A stretch of DNA of 64,000 nt from the NCBI GenBank assembly GCA_017506865.1, contig JAFCMP010000062.1, forward strand, positions 62,001 to 126,000, given 5' to 3'. The notes beneath the pieces were generated by a model. That model was not told where the DNA came from and searched no databases. It saw nothing but the letters and a program-made list of their open reading frames with translations. Below, piece by piece: positions 1 to 12,700 of this stretch; the stretch's first letter is position 1, and the number at the start of each line of letters is the position of its first letter. The position numbers and the translations under genes are program-made. This DNA is from Tribonema minus. Taxonomy: Eukaryota; Sar; Xanthophyceae; Tribonematales; Tribonemataceae.

Positions 1-4
1 TGGC

Positions 5-480
5 TTGGGCTACGCGAACGCGGTGCAAGACGTCGATGGAGAGGATGTGGATCTAGGTTTTTGACCCTCGCCTTAGTTTGACCACTTGCCTGGAGCCTGA
101 CCTCCTCGCTTTCAGGTCCTGGGTTACGTAAAGGCGGTGCAAGACATTGTGGCGGAGGATGCGAGCCCCAACGCAGACCTGGCCATAGCCCGCGACCCTG
201 TCCCTAATCTCCATCCCCCTTACTCAAGCTGTTACCCAAACTCGTTCTTCTTCGTCACACGGCGTAAGCCTTGCTCGCGTTCCCCATTGCATTTTCCTCG
301 ATCTCCATACACGAAGGCCGCGCAAGACGTCGTTGCAGAGGACGTTGACCCCAACCCAGACCTGACCCCTACCCCGCAACCGTAGCCCTCATCTCAACCC
401 CCCAACCCTAACCCCACACCACTTTTCCAGATCCTGGGGTACGCGAAGGCGGTGCAGGACGCCGTTGCGGAGGATCTGGA
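5..480 (+). repeat. Four decayed copies of the 5' edge of chorismate synthase exon 594-719
   Basis: Copies begin near 5, 116, 311 and 431, and the intact exon starts at 594. Each holds the segment coding GYxKAVQDxVAED; the copies at 116 and 431 also keep the CAG acceptor in front. After the conserved 40-50 bases they diverge or meet stops. They sit in the upstream intron, so they act as potential decoy acceptors. Confidence 0.85.
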
Positions 481-593
481 CCTAACCTAATCCCAAAACC
501 TATCCCAACCCAGACGTGACCCCTTGCCCGCAACCGTAGCAGCCTTGAAGTCAACTTCCTGACCGTAACCCTAACCCTACACTACTTGTTCAG

Positions 594-2484
594 GTCCTGG
601 GGTACGTGAAGGCGGTGCAAGACGTGGTTGCGGAGGATGTGGACCCCAACACCTTTACGAGGGACCAGGTGGAGGACAGCCTGGTGCGGTGTCCCCAGCC
701 GGATGCCTCCAACGCGATGGTGAGCACTGACTTGCTGAGCATCATCGATGAGCACTCATAGGCAGTCATTGCTGAGCGCTGCTTCATATCGGGCGGAGGG
801 GGGGGGGTATGTAGCCCAGCCGGACGCCTCCGACGCCATGGTGAGCGCTGACTTGCTGAGCATCATCGATGAGCACTCGCCGGCAAAAATTATTGGTGAG
901 CGCTGCTTCATACCATTTGGTGGTGCGGTGTCCCCAAACATTGTGGAATCCGCCGTATCACAGTACTTTCATGATGTGACTGTATGTATACCTACATAGA
1001 AGTACCTTTTTTCCAGCTATGGTGTTACCGCATGAGCGCCCTCTGTGACGGCCGCATGCTGATCATCACCACCAGGTTTAGTGCATCAACACTGTCTGCT
1101 GTCAAACTGTCGCAGCATGCGCTGAGCAATGTGCTGTCAGTGGAAGCTGACATGGTGTCCTCTAGCTGTACGCGTATTTTGACCGCGCAGACTCACACAC
1201 ACGTGAATTGACCATATGCGCACTGATTCTCACCGCATCGACACTGCCTGCTGTGAAACTGTCGCAACATTTACTGAGCATTTCGCTATTAGTGACAGCT
1301 GACCAGGTCATGGTGTCCTCTAGCTGTATGCATGTTTTGCCCACACACACTCAGACACACATATGACTTTACCGTACGCGCACTGACTCCCACCACTACC
1401 AGAGCGCATGCTCTGACCACACACTCTCTGTAACTGCCGCATGCTGATCATCACCACCACCATCAGATTGAGCGCATCGACGCCATCCGCAAGACGGGCA
1501 ACTCCATCGGCGGCGTGGTGGAGTGCGTCGCGCGCAATGTGCCGGTCAGTCAACGTCAATATATAAAGTTGAAGTTGAAGTTCATGTGCCAAGTTTGTCA
1601 CTTAATCTCTCTTTACTTGGTCTCGCTTCAGGCACGCGCAACGTGCCGGTGAGTCAACTTCAATTTATGAAATTGATTATGAAATTGAAGTTGAAGCTCG
1701 TATGCCAAGTTTGTCGCTCGAGCTCTCCTTACTTGGTCTCGCTTGGCGCACGCAAAGACTGAGATGATGAACATCGCGCTTCCTGCAGCAGATGTCGATG
1801 TTTTGGTTCAAAATCACGCTACCTATCACCAATGATATAATTGCACGTATATATGTGGTCTGTGCTGCTGCTGCACTTGTGTGTCTCGTCATCAGAGTTC
1901 GTATTCATGAGTCATTCTGTCGGAAGACTATTCACATCGCACAAGCTATGCAATTTTCAGATGCATCTGCTGATGAAAAACGGATGAAAAACGGTCGTTG
2001 AGTACATTAATGTAAGACGGTAATCAATGTGTGTGATTGGTCAACGCGATGCGGGGCATGCGAATCTAGTTGCACGCAATCATACTTTTGCTTTTTGTTC
2101 ATGTAGTAGCGCTTGCTCTTCGGCATAACTCCATTGATTGTCTTGAAATCACATGCATTCCACAGCGCCAGCAAGGCTGCTGCACACAAGCAGGGCATGC
2201 ATTTGGCAGAAGGCGTGCAAATACAACGCCTGTGTGTGTTTGTCTTCAAGAAGCAAAATGCTTCGAGTCATGCACCACTCACTCCAACTGCCGCGTAACT
2301 CATTGGCCTCATCTTACGCTCGCTGCTGCTGCTGCTGCTGCTGCTACTCCCGCTGCTGCTGCCGCCACTGCCGCCGCCGCCGCCGCTGCTGCCGTCGCTG
2401 CTGCTGCTGCTGGTGCTCACTCCACTTGATGAATCTGATGTACCACGCTTGTCTCACGCACACTGCTGCTTCCGCCGCCGCCGC

Positions 2485-2516
<32 letters not shown>

Positions 2517-5500
2517 ATCACTGCTGCAGTCTGGCCTGGGGTCACCTGTGTTTGACAAGCTGGAGGCGGACCTGGCCAAGGCCTGCATGAGCTTGCCAGC
2601 CAGCAAGGGATTCGAGGTACATTGATCCCCAATCAAACCGTAAGAATAGTGCAACCCTAAATTCATCTTGAACTTAACGTGCACGAGGCAACCCGCTGGT
2701 CGGGCTATGCGTGCGCCCAAGCCGTTGTGCGACGCCACCGTCATTCAAGGCGTAGCCCGTGATCTTGGCCAAGCATGCATGAGCTTGCCAGCCAACAAGG
2801 GATTCGAGGTTCGTTGATGCCACATAAAACCCCAACTTCAAATTCAATTTGACGGCTAGGGGTAAATTACCCTCACTGTAATCTGAGCGAGGAGCGTCTG
2901 TCCTCAGCTTGCGCTCTGCTCTGCCTGCAACAACTGCACCTGTTGCTTGCCAGGAGGGCATATTGCATCAACACAAGCTTAATTACGACCCTTACCTCAT
3001 CTAGCATTGCAATGGCTTGGTGTTCCACATCTCCGATGATCACATTCGTGCCTATCGCTCCAGTCAGGACATGCTGACACGCATGAGAAACGGGTTCGTG
3101 TTTTTGTCTCTAACCCTAACCCTAAGCCCCTAACCCTAACACACAGGAGGGCATCTCGCATCAACACAAGGCAATCACGACCCTCTCGTGCTCTAGCGAT
3201 GCAATGGTTTTGTCCTGTGCATGTGTGCATCTCCGATGATTACGTACATGCCTACAGCTCCGGTCAGCACGTGCGAAAACGCATGAGAAACGGGTTTGTG
3301 TCTCTTAAAGCGCGACGCGCATTCCGCATGCTCACACCACTTCCTCAGGATTAGGGGTAGGATGGGGTCAGGTGTGCCCTGAAGCCGAAACGCATGAGAA
3401 TAGGGTGTGCATCTCGGGGTCATGCAGCGCGCAATGCACACTTTTCGCACGCTCACACACCTTCCTTAGGGTTAGGAGCAGGGTTAGGGTTAGGTGCCCT
3501 GGCCTCGTCATGTCTAGTAAACAGAGCAACGCACACGCGCTCCAGGGTCAGGGCTAAGGTTAGGGTGGGGAATTAGGGTTAGGGTTGGGGCAGGGATTAA
3601 GAGTAAGGTAGGGTGAACCTTCAGTACCTTCCCTGTCGCGCATGAATGACTGTTTTGTTGGATGCAGAGAGCGCAGCGCAAGGGCAAGTATGTATGCCTG
3701 CACTACGGGGTCGCTGTCCGTCACAAACGCGTTGATGAACACCCGCAGAATGATAAGTGTTGCTGCACATGTTTGCACAGGTCACTGGTAAGGACCAGTG
3801 GCCTCATCAGAGTTAGCGCCCATGCCGGACAGCTGCCAGGGCCTCTTTTGCTGATGCTGGCCCTGATCGTGTACCAAACGGTCTATTGTATATCAAGCCG
3901 TCGATATGTCTGCCTGCTGCGCCCGTACCTGACTTTGCGGATGGGACTGCTGCGCTAACCCTAACGCTAACCCTCACCTTGCAATTATGCGCTTGGGGTT
4001 TGGACTGAGTCTTGCTCAAAGCGCGGGTGAAGGTGCCTCAGGCTCTAAACAGTGCTGCTGCCTGCTGCAATTCATTTTGAACTTCAATAGGTCGGCAGCG
4101 GCTTTGCGGGGACACTGCTCACGGGGCGCCAGCACAACGACGAGTTCTACATTGACGAGGATGGTGCGTCGCCTTTGAAGTACATGTTGAAGTGTATGTT
4201 GAAGTTGGTACTGAAGCGGGTTTGAAATTTGTCGCTATTCTTCAGCAGGGTACATGAAGTGGTTGCTGCCAACGATGACCTCACCGCCCAGGCCATACAA
4301 GTAAGTTGCGTCTTCAGTGGCGCACTCTTCTTGATTGCCGTGCCGCATACTATGCCGCAACTGCTTCTCGCATATCTTAGGGTTCGTGTTAGGTCAGGAC
4401 AGGGTCTATCGGTAGCCCATCCTGAAAGCACTGTGTTGTACATGACTACGTCATGACTATGTGGAACACCCAGATGCAGTACCTCTGAAATTGCCATCTC
4501 CGCATACCTCTGCTCGTTACCAATCCCAAAGTATTTGCTCACTCTGTGCCTACCTGTTCTCTCCGTATCCCTACCTGCTCTCCTTGTACAAACGTGTATC
4601 GTGCTTCTCTCCTTGCCCTGCTCTCCCTACACCTGTTCTGTTCTTCAGATCCCCACTGCTTTCCCATGCACCTTCATTTCCAGCTCTGTGCATCACCTGC
4701 CTGCCCTTCATACATCTGCCTGCCTGCTCTCTTTATACCTTGCCTGCTTTCAAAATACGTACCCAATGTCATCATACATAGATACCTGTCATGTTCCCTG
4801 TACCTACCTGCCCACATGCGCATGCGCACGCACGCTTGAGCCGCGCCACCTCATACCTGCATACCCTGTCATGTTCTTTATACGTACCTGCTTGCACGCA
4901 GGCCGTACGCATACGTGCGCGATTCGCTCCCGCTCATAGAAGTACATGCATACCCTGTCGTATTTCTAATACTTCGAAGTACCTACCTGCCCGCATGCAA
5001 GCCGCACGTGAACACGCACGAACCGCTCCACCTCATAGAACGCTACGGATAGCTCGTGCTAAACAACCTGGAGCCGTTATGTCGCCGCATGGATTGGTTC
5101 AAAACCCGCTCATCACCTTCTGCACTACGCGCATTCAAGAGCGCTGTCACTAGCTGCTGAACCTCTGTGTTGGGCTGCCGGCTGGAGCTGGCCTACCGAA
5201 CACGTGAGACCTGTCCATACTGAACACCCATGCCTCGAACGCTAAAAAGCTTGCGCACAGAAGTCTTTTTGCCTACTGTGGTTATGGTGGCACTGTTTGA
5301 CTTGTGGCCAATGACTGCAGCAGCGGCGACCACGGTTATTGGTGGGAGGCACTTGCGGCTAACCATCCCTTGTCACCTAGAGCTCAACGATCTTTTTGAT
5401 TCGTTCTTCATACATACCCTGGCATGTTCCTTATACGTACCTGCCCGCATGCAGGCCGCATGCGCACGCGCACAAATCGCTCCAGCTCGTACATACATAC

Positions 5501-8036
5501 CCCATTGTGCTCCAGCTCATACATACCTACCCTGTCGTGTTCCAAATACCTACCTGCCCGCACGCAGGCCGCACGCGCACGAACCTCTCTAGCTCGTACA
5601 TACATATCTGCTCCAGCTCATACATACGTATCTGTCGTGTTCCCAATACCTACCTGCCCACATACAGGCCGCACTCGCACGCGCACCAACCGCTCCGGTG
5701 GCATCCAGGGAGGCATCAGCAATGGCGAGACTATCATCATTCGCGTGGCGTTCAAGCCCACGAGCACCATCGGGCAGGAGCAGGAGACGGTGAGTGGCAG
5801 TTACATTTGTAGAAACCATGTGTTGTACTGCAAGAATGTCATCATTTGCGTGGCGTTCAAGCCCATTAGCACCAGAGGGCAGAAGCAGGAGACGGTGAGC
5901 ACCAGTTGCGCTTCATGAAACCGCCATCATACATATTTTCAAAGTTGACACTTTGGCTGTTCACACAGGACATCATCGTCATCGCGTGGGACAATGTTCG
6001 TATTGCGAAGGTGGTGTTGCTGAATGACGCTGCTGCAGAATGTGCGAGCAGAATTCTGGTTTTTGCAGCAGCCAGCCGTCTAGCTTCTAAGAAAGGCACA
6101 CACTTCCATGACATACACCATATACGTACATCAACATGATTGACTCAGGCTGCCATGCTCCACATGGCATACTTTTTACGGGTCATGACCCTCCCAGTTC
6201 AGTCAACGAGGAGGTGCGGCTGTCGTCATATCAGGGGTGCCGTAGTGTTGTGATGTTTAGCGTGCTGCAGCGTTATATGGGTAGCCTTGAACACCGTCTA
6301 ACCTAAGCCAAGATGGCCTTCATTATGTGGGCCTGTTTGCGCCCTCTGAGAGAAAGAACACACTCTACGGAGCTCCTTCTACGCGCTGTCATTCAGTCGC
6401 TTAGGATTTGGGTTAGGATTAGGGATAGCTGCTGCGCACTGCCATGCAACACACGCGGCTGTGCCCTTTCTCTAGTGTTTTTGTCAATGCTCGCACACAC
6501 CATGAGGCAAATGTCTACCGCCTGGGCTGTACTCCGCGCCAGAAGTAGACATGCACAACCAGCAGGCCAAAGCCAACTTGCGTACTGCCAAAGAAGTGTT
6601 CAGCACAATTTTTTGTAACTGCCAGCATGCAATGGCACTGAGCCTGTACATGACGGCTGAATCTGCCATCAGCCTCCAACTCTCTATGCGGCGACTGACG
6701 CTTTTGCTGCTGGTGCTGTGGGGACGTGTGACCCTGTGGCGGCAGGTGACGCGGGAGGGGGTGGAGACCAAGATGCGTGGAAAGGGGCGGCACGACCCCT
6801 GCGTGCTGCCGCGCGCTGTGCCCATGGTGAGCGCTGCACAAGTTGAAGTATTGCTTGAAGCTATCGAAATGGGCACCTGTGTAGCGTAACTTCCGAGTAC
6901 CGCCTCACTTGAAGAATTTATTGAGGTGGTTTTTCCCAGCAGTGAAGCAATTTTCTTGCGTGCTGCCGCGCGCGAGCGCTGTACAAGTCGAAGTATCGCT
7001 TGAAGCTAACTGCGGATGGGCACCAGTGTGCTCGTATGCCAGCAATTTTTCTGAATGTGTCACTTTCGAGTACCCCACCTCACTTGTAACTTTGAAGTAG
7101 TAGTTGTTGAGGTGATTTGATGTGAGTGAAGCGGTTTTTCTGCGTGCTGCAGCGCGCGCTGTGAGCGCTGCACAAGTTGAAGTATTGGATTGAAGTTCGT
7201 ACAGTTGCAGTAGACCTACAGTGTCCTTTTGTTTGTACGCAAGTGTGGATCATTGGCGGTCTGCGCAGTGAATGTTGCGCAGCAGCACTGCAAAACCCCT
7301 GCTTGCTGCCACACCAGCGCCCACTGATGAGCGTGCTGCAGTTGAAGTAGCACTTCAAGTGAAATTTGCCGATTGTTTGCAACTGTCCACGCAAGCATCA
7401 TAACAGTTCAAACTGTTGCTTATCCTCTCCACTCGGCTGTATTCTTGTCGGCCGTGTCTGTTACTACAGCAGCTCAAACCATTGCTTATCCGCTCCACCC
7501 GCAATTTGTCGGCCGAGCCCTTGTCGGCTGTGTCCGTTACTTTCTGCAACCTGGTGGAGGTCATGATGGCGCTCGTCCTTACGGCTGCCATGGCGCACGC
7601 CGCGCAGTGCCAGCTGTTCCCCTTCAAACTGATTCAATCAAATTATTGACTCCAACACTTGGCTCGTACTCAATCAGGTGGCCATGATGGCGCTCGTCCT
7701 CGATTCAATTGACTCATTGACTTATTCACTCACTGACTTGACTCATCGACTCGTACTCATTCAGGTGGAGGCCATGATGGCGCTCGTCCTCGTGGACGCC
7801 CTCATGACGCGCGCCAATTCTTCTTATCCAATTGACTCAATGATTCGTTGACTTGACTCACTGACTTGCCTCATTGACTTGCCCTCATTCAGGTTGAGGC
7901 CATGATGGCGCTTGTCCTTGCGGACGCTCTCATGGCGCACGCCGCGCAGTGCCAGCTCTTCCCTGCGGGAGCCCTCGACAGCGTCGACGCAAACCCCCTG
8001 GGCAAGAAGCTCGAGGGGCTGGGGGCCTCCGTTTAG
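594..8036 (+). CDS. Chorismate synthase, C-terminal seven exons (5' part lies before the window)
   Basis: Last enzyme of the shikimate pathway; it converts 5-enolpyruvylshikimate 3-phosphate to chorismate using reduced FMN, in plastids of plants and algae. Exons read as 594-719, 1467-1544, 2530-2616, 4091-4163, 5668-5789, 6746-6826 and 7893-8036. Their phases agree throughout and they give 236 codons ending in TAG. Conserved family blocks appear in order: [57 protein letters not shown] then [45 protein letters not shown] and [16 protein letters not shown]. The family is usually about 360-430 residues, so the N-terminal third (transit peptide and first FMN-site residues) lies to the left. The splice donors seen are GT. 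Every intron carries decayed copies of neighbouring exon edges. The join is inferred from phase and family conservation. Confidence 0.93.
812..925 (+). repeat. Decayed copy of the 3' edge of exon 594-719 with its donor
   Basis: The stretch around 690-790 (end of the exon, its GTGAGC donor and about 60 bases of intron) is repeated here. The copy carries the codons for PDASDAM, a GTGAGC donor and the shared downstream text about GACTTGCTGAGCATCATC. It lies just downstream of the true exon. Confidence 0.85.
1047..1300 (+). repeat. Partial copies of the 5' edge of exon 1467-1544
   Basis: Two diverged copies, around 1047-1110 and 1210-1290, resemble the sequence around the acceptor at 1461-1466 and the exon start (GCATGCTGATCATCACCACC and the ATTGAGCGCATCGACGCC-like part). 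They are mixed with a local duplication of about 180 bases. Confidence 0.6.
1632..1746 (+). repeat. Tandem copy of the 3' edge of exon 1467-1544 plus intron
   Basis: The bases 1528-1631 (last codons for ARNVP, donor GTCAGT and the intron up to TTACTTGGTCTCGCTT) recur immediately as 1632-1746, with codons for ARNVP and donor GTGAGT. It is a clean head-to-tail duplication whose unit starts inside the exon. Confidence 0.88.
2318..2516 (+). repeat. CTG/CCG trinucleotide-rich stretches in a chorismate synthase intron
   Basis: Runs of CTG, CCG and GCC repeats at about 2318-2345, 2358-2412 and 2470-2516 lead into the CTGCAG acceptor of the exon at 2530. The open frames for poly-Cys, poly-Ala or poly-Ser here are a by-product of the repeats and are not called as genes. 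Confidence 0.8.
2751..2812 (+). repeat. Decayed copy of the 3' edge of exon 2530-2616
   Basis: Bases 2762-2808 repeat the end of the exon (codons for [13 protein letters not shown] in one frame), followed by a GT at 2809 as in the true donor. The copy lies in the downstream intron and is clearly diverged before 2762. Confidence 0.82.
4804..5605 (+). repeat. Array of copies of the 5' edge of exon 5668-5789
   Basis: The text TACCTGCCCGCATGCAG followed by a start resembling GCCGCACGCGCACGCGC and then AACCGCTCC recurs near 4804, 4880, 4990, 5445 and 5553. The functional copy has its acceptor at 5665-5667. Each carries the intron end, an AG and 25-35 bases of exon (TRTNRS). Copies are about 75-110 bases apart, apart from the gap that holds the dispersed repeat at 5291. 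Confidence 0.85.
5291..5407 (+). mobile_element. Dispersed short repeat, copy 1 (SINE- or MITE-like)
   Basis: About 120 bases shared with 13197-13322 (same strand) and 53477-53600 (opposite strand). The core is TTTGACTYGTGGCCAATKRC, then GCAGCAGCGGCGACCACGGT, TTGGTGGRAGGC, CACCTAGAGCTC and a TTGATTCGTT end. All three copies sit in introns of different genes. No coding capacity and no poly-A tail are obvious, so the class is open. Confidence 0.75.
5832..5894 (+). repeat. Decayed copy of the 3' edge of exon 5668-5789
   Basis: It repeats the codons for [17 protein letters not shown] with the donor GTGAGC directly after, 105 bases downstream of the true exon end. Compared with the exon it has several substitutions ([16 protein letters not shown] in the true copy). 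Confidence 0.87.
6955..7195 (+). repeat. Two decayed copies of the 3' edge of exon 6746-6826
   Basis: The exon end and following intron (TGCGTGCTGCCGCGCGC, then GAGCGCTG, ACAAGTTGAAGTATTGCTTG) recur at about 6955-7010 and 7138-7195. Both lie downstream of the exon and keep the text around the donor, although the coding part is short. Confidence 0.78.
7553..7812 (+). repeat. Three copies of the 5' edge of the last chorismate synthase exon
   Basis: Copies at 7553-7622, 7677-7705 and 7764-7812 carry codons like VExMMALVLxxAxMxHA, and two have an AG-containing acceptor (TTCAGGTGG). The true exon starts at 7893. The first copy extends to AAQCQLFP, so about 70 bases of exon were copied. They lie in the preceding intron among GACTCATTGACT repeats. 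Confidence 0.88.
7706..7892 (+). repeat. Irregular GACTCATTGACTT repeats before the last exon
   Basis: Variants of TTGACTCATTGACTT occur about ten times between the copied exon edges (for example 7718-7760, 7830-7890). They probably grew together with the exon-edge copies. Confidence 0.7.
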
Positions 8037-9776
8037 AGCCCTGAGCATTGCTGCAGCGGGGGCCGCGCTGCGTTGATACCAGTGCACGGCAGTACAGAGT
8101 ACTCCTTCTGCTCCTTGTGGCTCCCGGCTGCGCCTGTGGCTCCAGTTTAGGGTTGGTTAGAACTAGGGGTAGGGTGAGACTGGGCCCTGACCTATACCAC
8201 CTCTTCGTTACCATGTGGAGAGGGGCGGTGGCTTGAAGGCTGCTCAGAGCTGAACAGCGCTCTGCGGATTTGCTCGGATGGCACTGTAGCAGTGAGGGTT
8301 GCACGTTCGGGTGCGGGTGCAAGAGTGAGAGCGCCGTGGCGTGTGCAAGCGGCAGAGCAACGGCCGTTGGCTTTGAGAAATGAGCAATGCAGGGGGTAAA
8401 GAGGGAGGGGGGAGTGGGCTAGTATTGGCGGCAGTTAGAGAACTTGCTGCGTACAGCATGGTTGGCGCGGTTGCATCTGCGCAGCATGTGCGCCTCTTGG
8501 TGCATTGCGTCGCCCACTGCATTGCTTCGGGTGGGGCAAGCGTTGTCCAGCACTGGCTCCGCTGGTGTCATTAATTCTACTGATCACACACATACATGAC
8601 TGCGGCTTGCACACGTTGGCTTTTTCTGTTCCTCTTGCCTGATCTGCACAGCTGCCACACATGCGCCTTGCGCGTGTTGCAGATCCACATAATGCATGAA
8701 TTGATGTTTGCTCTGAATCAATCCTATGCCCGAGCCTGGCAGCATTTGTTGAGAGGCGTTGCAGTTGCAACGCAGTGTCCACGCTCTTGGGGCGCAGTGC
8801 AGACTAGGTTCCTGCAAAGGAGCAAGCCCTAGGAATGCATAGGATACCCGCCCCCCCCAGGGCCTTGACATGTTTAAGTCCACAAGTACACTGAAGCAAA
8901 ATCTGCATGATTGAAAGCATACATTGGAGCAACATGCTGCTGAAATTGTACACAGGGTAGTGTCGAACACTGCAGAGGCACGCGTGCTGTTACACTAGAG
9001 GCTGCTTCGCCTGTGGCGGCATATCACGGCAATGAGCGAAACACACAGATACAGGCACTGGTCACACTTTCAAAGCAGAACTATCCAGTTGTGTTGTGTT
9101 GTTGGATTGGGTGGTGGCATGAGCTGATAGCAAGTCACTGAGGGGAAAAGCCCAATAATTTCAGACAACCTCACCAGTGATGCGGGCGGGTTGAATGGCA
9201 TGAGCTCTTTTGGGGTTGTGTGCCACATACTTCAAGTGTTGCGCATGCGCCAGCGTCCAAGAAGCAAGCGCGCTGCTCTGCGGCCGCATTGCACGACGCA
9301 ATCAAGTGCATTTCCGCAAGAGGTGCCCATGCCCCCCCCCGCCCTCCCACCCCCCCCCCCCCCCCGCCCCTTTTCTATCTCATTGTGATGCATGACTGGA
9401 GCGTGGTATACTGCGCCGGTGGAATGGACATGCGGTGTGCTGCAGCATGCTGGAATTATTTACAACGTTTGTGACTTTGGCAGCCTGCATGACTTGTGTC
9501 CACAGACACTGCCTGCACAAACTAGGGGCACACCTGTAGGGAGAAGGGGGGGTATCGAGCCCCTGACTTGCAGTGATGGGGGGTGTTTGTGGCCACCACT
9601 AAGAGTAAAGTGGAAGCCCCCCCCCCCCCAACCCCCGCTCCCCCACTTGTGCCACTCATCTGTGCAAAAAAACTTACCCAAACTGAGACTGCTCTGTAGA
9701 AACAAACCTGGCCCATAGAGCAACCGTGCCATTGTGTCCGGTTGCTCATGCACAGTTGAAGAGGCGTCGCCGCGGC
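8037..9776. other. Spacer between two converging genes, no gene seen
   Basis: Between the stop of chorismate synthase (+) and the stop of the Hikeshi-like gene (-) lie about 1.7 kb with no recognisable exon. It holds cytosine runs at about 9331-9365 and 9617-9632 and a short TAGGGTTGGTTAG-type remnant near 8150. Open frames up to 130 codons are present but none resembles a family or has good exon boundaries. Both polyadenylation regions should be here. Confidence 0.6.
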
Positions 9777-12700
9777 TCAGTCTGCAGGTTTAAAGATGAA
9801 GTTGGGGTCCCGTGCATACTTGGCTTCAAACCGCGCTATCCACCTGCCGCACAGAAAGATCAAAGTAAACGGCTTCAGCACACTTGGTGGTATGTTGACC
9901 AAACGATTGAGCTGGTGAATGTTCCTCCTTTCTCGTGCTGACAACAAGGTGTTGTCGCCATTGATTGTGTTTGCCAGCACTTACTGAGCGGTGCTTTCGA
10001 CTTACGCTGAGGGCGCAAACGCCAAGATGATTAAAATGCTTTGACGTACCTATGACGCTTGGTACAAGGTGTCTATGCCTTGATGTAAAATCAGACAACG
10101 TTGAAACAAGCTAGGTACTTGAAGCAGGGGTGCTCAACACTCTACCAGCTGAAGTACAACATGCCATTTGGCGGCGGCGGCGTTGGAGTGGTTGTCATTG
10201 AGATAATTTCAGACTGTCACACGACATAGCGATTCCATACAACAAGGTTCAAGTTCGGTGCCATTAATCTGGGCTTTTTCGCGACTTGAGCGAGAATTCA
10301 TAAAAAGTACAACAAGTACTTCAAAGTACGTAGGAACCGCAACCACAGAACTTCACATGCCTTCCAGATAGCAAACATCAGGCAGCAATCAATGCCACTT
10401 GTGGCTGTCTGCAAATGCTCACCTGTCGTGCAAGTTGGCAGGTAACCACAACGTCTCAAGCGCTTTGTGCCCTTTTTGTGCGCGTGTTGCCGGCGCGTTG
10501 AGCGCATTATGTACATCGACCCAGGGCTGCAATTCAATGTATAATTCAAGTATGTATGCATGAATTTGAAAGGATATCTCGCATTGATACCAGAGAGCAA
10601 CTGCGAAGTAGTGGCCAATAAGGTTCAGCCAATGAGGCTCCTTAATGTACATTATAGCCCAATGAGGTTCGTTATTGTAGCCAATGAGGTTTCTTACCTA
10701 TCCAGCACGTTAGCAGGCGCTACCAGCAGCTCCTGTTCGCCTGTGTTCTGCGTCGTGCTGAAGGACGATATGAAGCGGAACAGATCACGCGCTACCTGTC
10801 ACAATGGCAGCACGAAACGACGCAGACGCCATAACAAGTTCAACAAATACTTGAAGTAGAAAACTTGGTGTGCGAATATAGTGTGCCTGTGTTTTGCGTC
10901 TTGCTGAGGAAGAGAGGAAGCGGAAAGAGATCACGTGCCACCTGTCACGATGGCAGCACATACCAACACCATGATAATATGAGGTCAACACAATACAACA
11001 CTTCAACAAGCTCAGAAAACTTCAACAAGCCCAGTGGAAGTGAATTGGTTTTACAGCTGTCCACGCCATGCGCCTTGTACATTCTGCTAAACCTTTGTGT
11101 CAAACACCAACTATGATGGCAGCATGAAGCGACGCAGACGCCGTGATAAGTTCAATAAATAGAGCACTTCAGCAAATTATTGTGCGCGCGTTGTGCGTCG
11201 TGCTGAAGGGTGATATGAAGCGGAAGAGATCGCGCGCCACCTGTAACGATGGCGGCACGAAACAACGCCATGATGATATGAGTTCAACACAATGCAAAAT
11301 GTTTCGCCGATTTGCCCGTTCTGCAACATGCCATAGTAAGCATGTTATGCGCGCCTGCTGAAGCTCTGCAGCAGAAATGAGCCAGCTTTTGTTATCACAG
11401 GCACCCGCCCGTTACTCAGGCTGCTAAGTTTGCATGGGGACTGAGCTAGTATTTTTCGGCACATGCCCTCACTCGTTGTGCATGATGCTCAACAGTAACA
11501 CAGTTGCTTGCTGCGTCCTCTCCCCTGTTGCCGGGTGCGGTGTTTTTGCCTGGTTCGCTTGACAGATGGCTCACTTGAGAGTCCCACAGAAACCGCGCAC
11601 CAACTGATGCCCGCCCATGCTGTACTTCTTTGAAGTTCAAGAGCAGCAGCGCTCGTGCAGCACAGCGACAATGTCCACGCACCCATACTTCAAGGTGAAC
11701 TTCACCAGCGCCCAGCTACAAGACTTACAGGAACTGCGCACCAGCTAGTAATGCCCCCCCCATGCAGGGTGTGCTGCACTTCATGAAACTTCAAGAGCAG
11801 CAGCGCTCACCTGCAGTGCCGGCTGAAGCACAGCGACAATGTACATGTCCGATCCACGCACCCATACTTCAAGGTGAAACTTCAATGTGAACTTCACCAG
11901 CGCCCAGCTGGAATTGCCTGATGGCAGAAGAGTGGTACATACATGCAGTGACAGGCGAGCTGTACAGATGCACACACCACCTGGAGCTGGCATTGAGCTT
12001 CAACATTAGATTCAACTTCAGTTCAACTTCAACTGCAGAGAAGCACCGTTCTCCGTTGCAGCCCCTGCCCTCCCCTCAGGCGCTGAGGCCATCTGATCTT
12101 GAACCTGATGAACTTGAAGTTGATGAAGTTGAACCTGCTGACTTGATGTTGCCCCTTGATGTAAGCAGTACACCCCCCCTCCCCCCCCCCCCGCAGCCCC
12201 CTCTAAGCCACTGTGAGGCGGTCTGAGCTCTGAACTGTCCACATAGAATTAACGGTCACAGTCCAGCCACAGGCCCTGTTGTTGTCTACTTCAAGGTGAA
12301 GTACCTGCAGTGCAAAGAAGCGCCGGTCGCCGTCTCGAGAGCCAGCTGCCTTGAGATTGTTGATGGTGTCCAGGCTCTCAATGGACACGCCCAATTGCAC
12401 CATGGGACATTGCTGCAACGCGCAACAAATTCAAAAGGAATATGTGACAAATTGTTTAGAGACAGCAACAGAATGGAGAGGTATATGAGCTGCAGCTTGC
12501 CGGGTTGCTCGAAGCAGTCAAAAATAGTCATCGCACACGAGGTAAGTTACTTGGGCATACCCCTGTGATGTACATAGGGTTACGGTTAACCCTACCAACT
12601 AATTTTAAACCCAACACACGAGCCGCAGTACTGCCATCAGACAATTACTCAAGTCCTTGCAGAGGCCAGAACTGCCATCCAGCGGTAGCGCTACACAAAC

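Noticed and set aside
2070..2590. Poly-Ala, poly-Cys and poly-Ser open frames
   Set aside because: They are produced by CTG/CCG repeats in an intron.
4249..4300. Exon-like segment [17 protein letters not shown] with AG and GTAAGT boundaries inside the chorismate synthase gene
   Set aside because: 52 bases would break the reading frame between exons 4091-4163 and 5668-5789, and the family has no insert there. It may be an alternative or decayed exon.
9826..9895. Ten-codon in-frame insert before the last Hikeshi exon (SVLKPFTLIFLCGR)
   Set aside because: The acceptor at 9844-9846 and the donor at 10697 rebuild the conserved Arg-Trp junction; the open frame across this point is chance read-through of the intron end.
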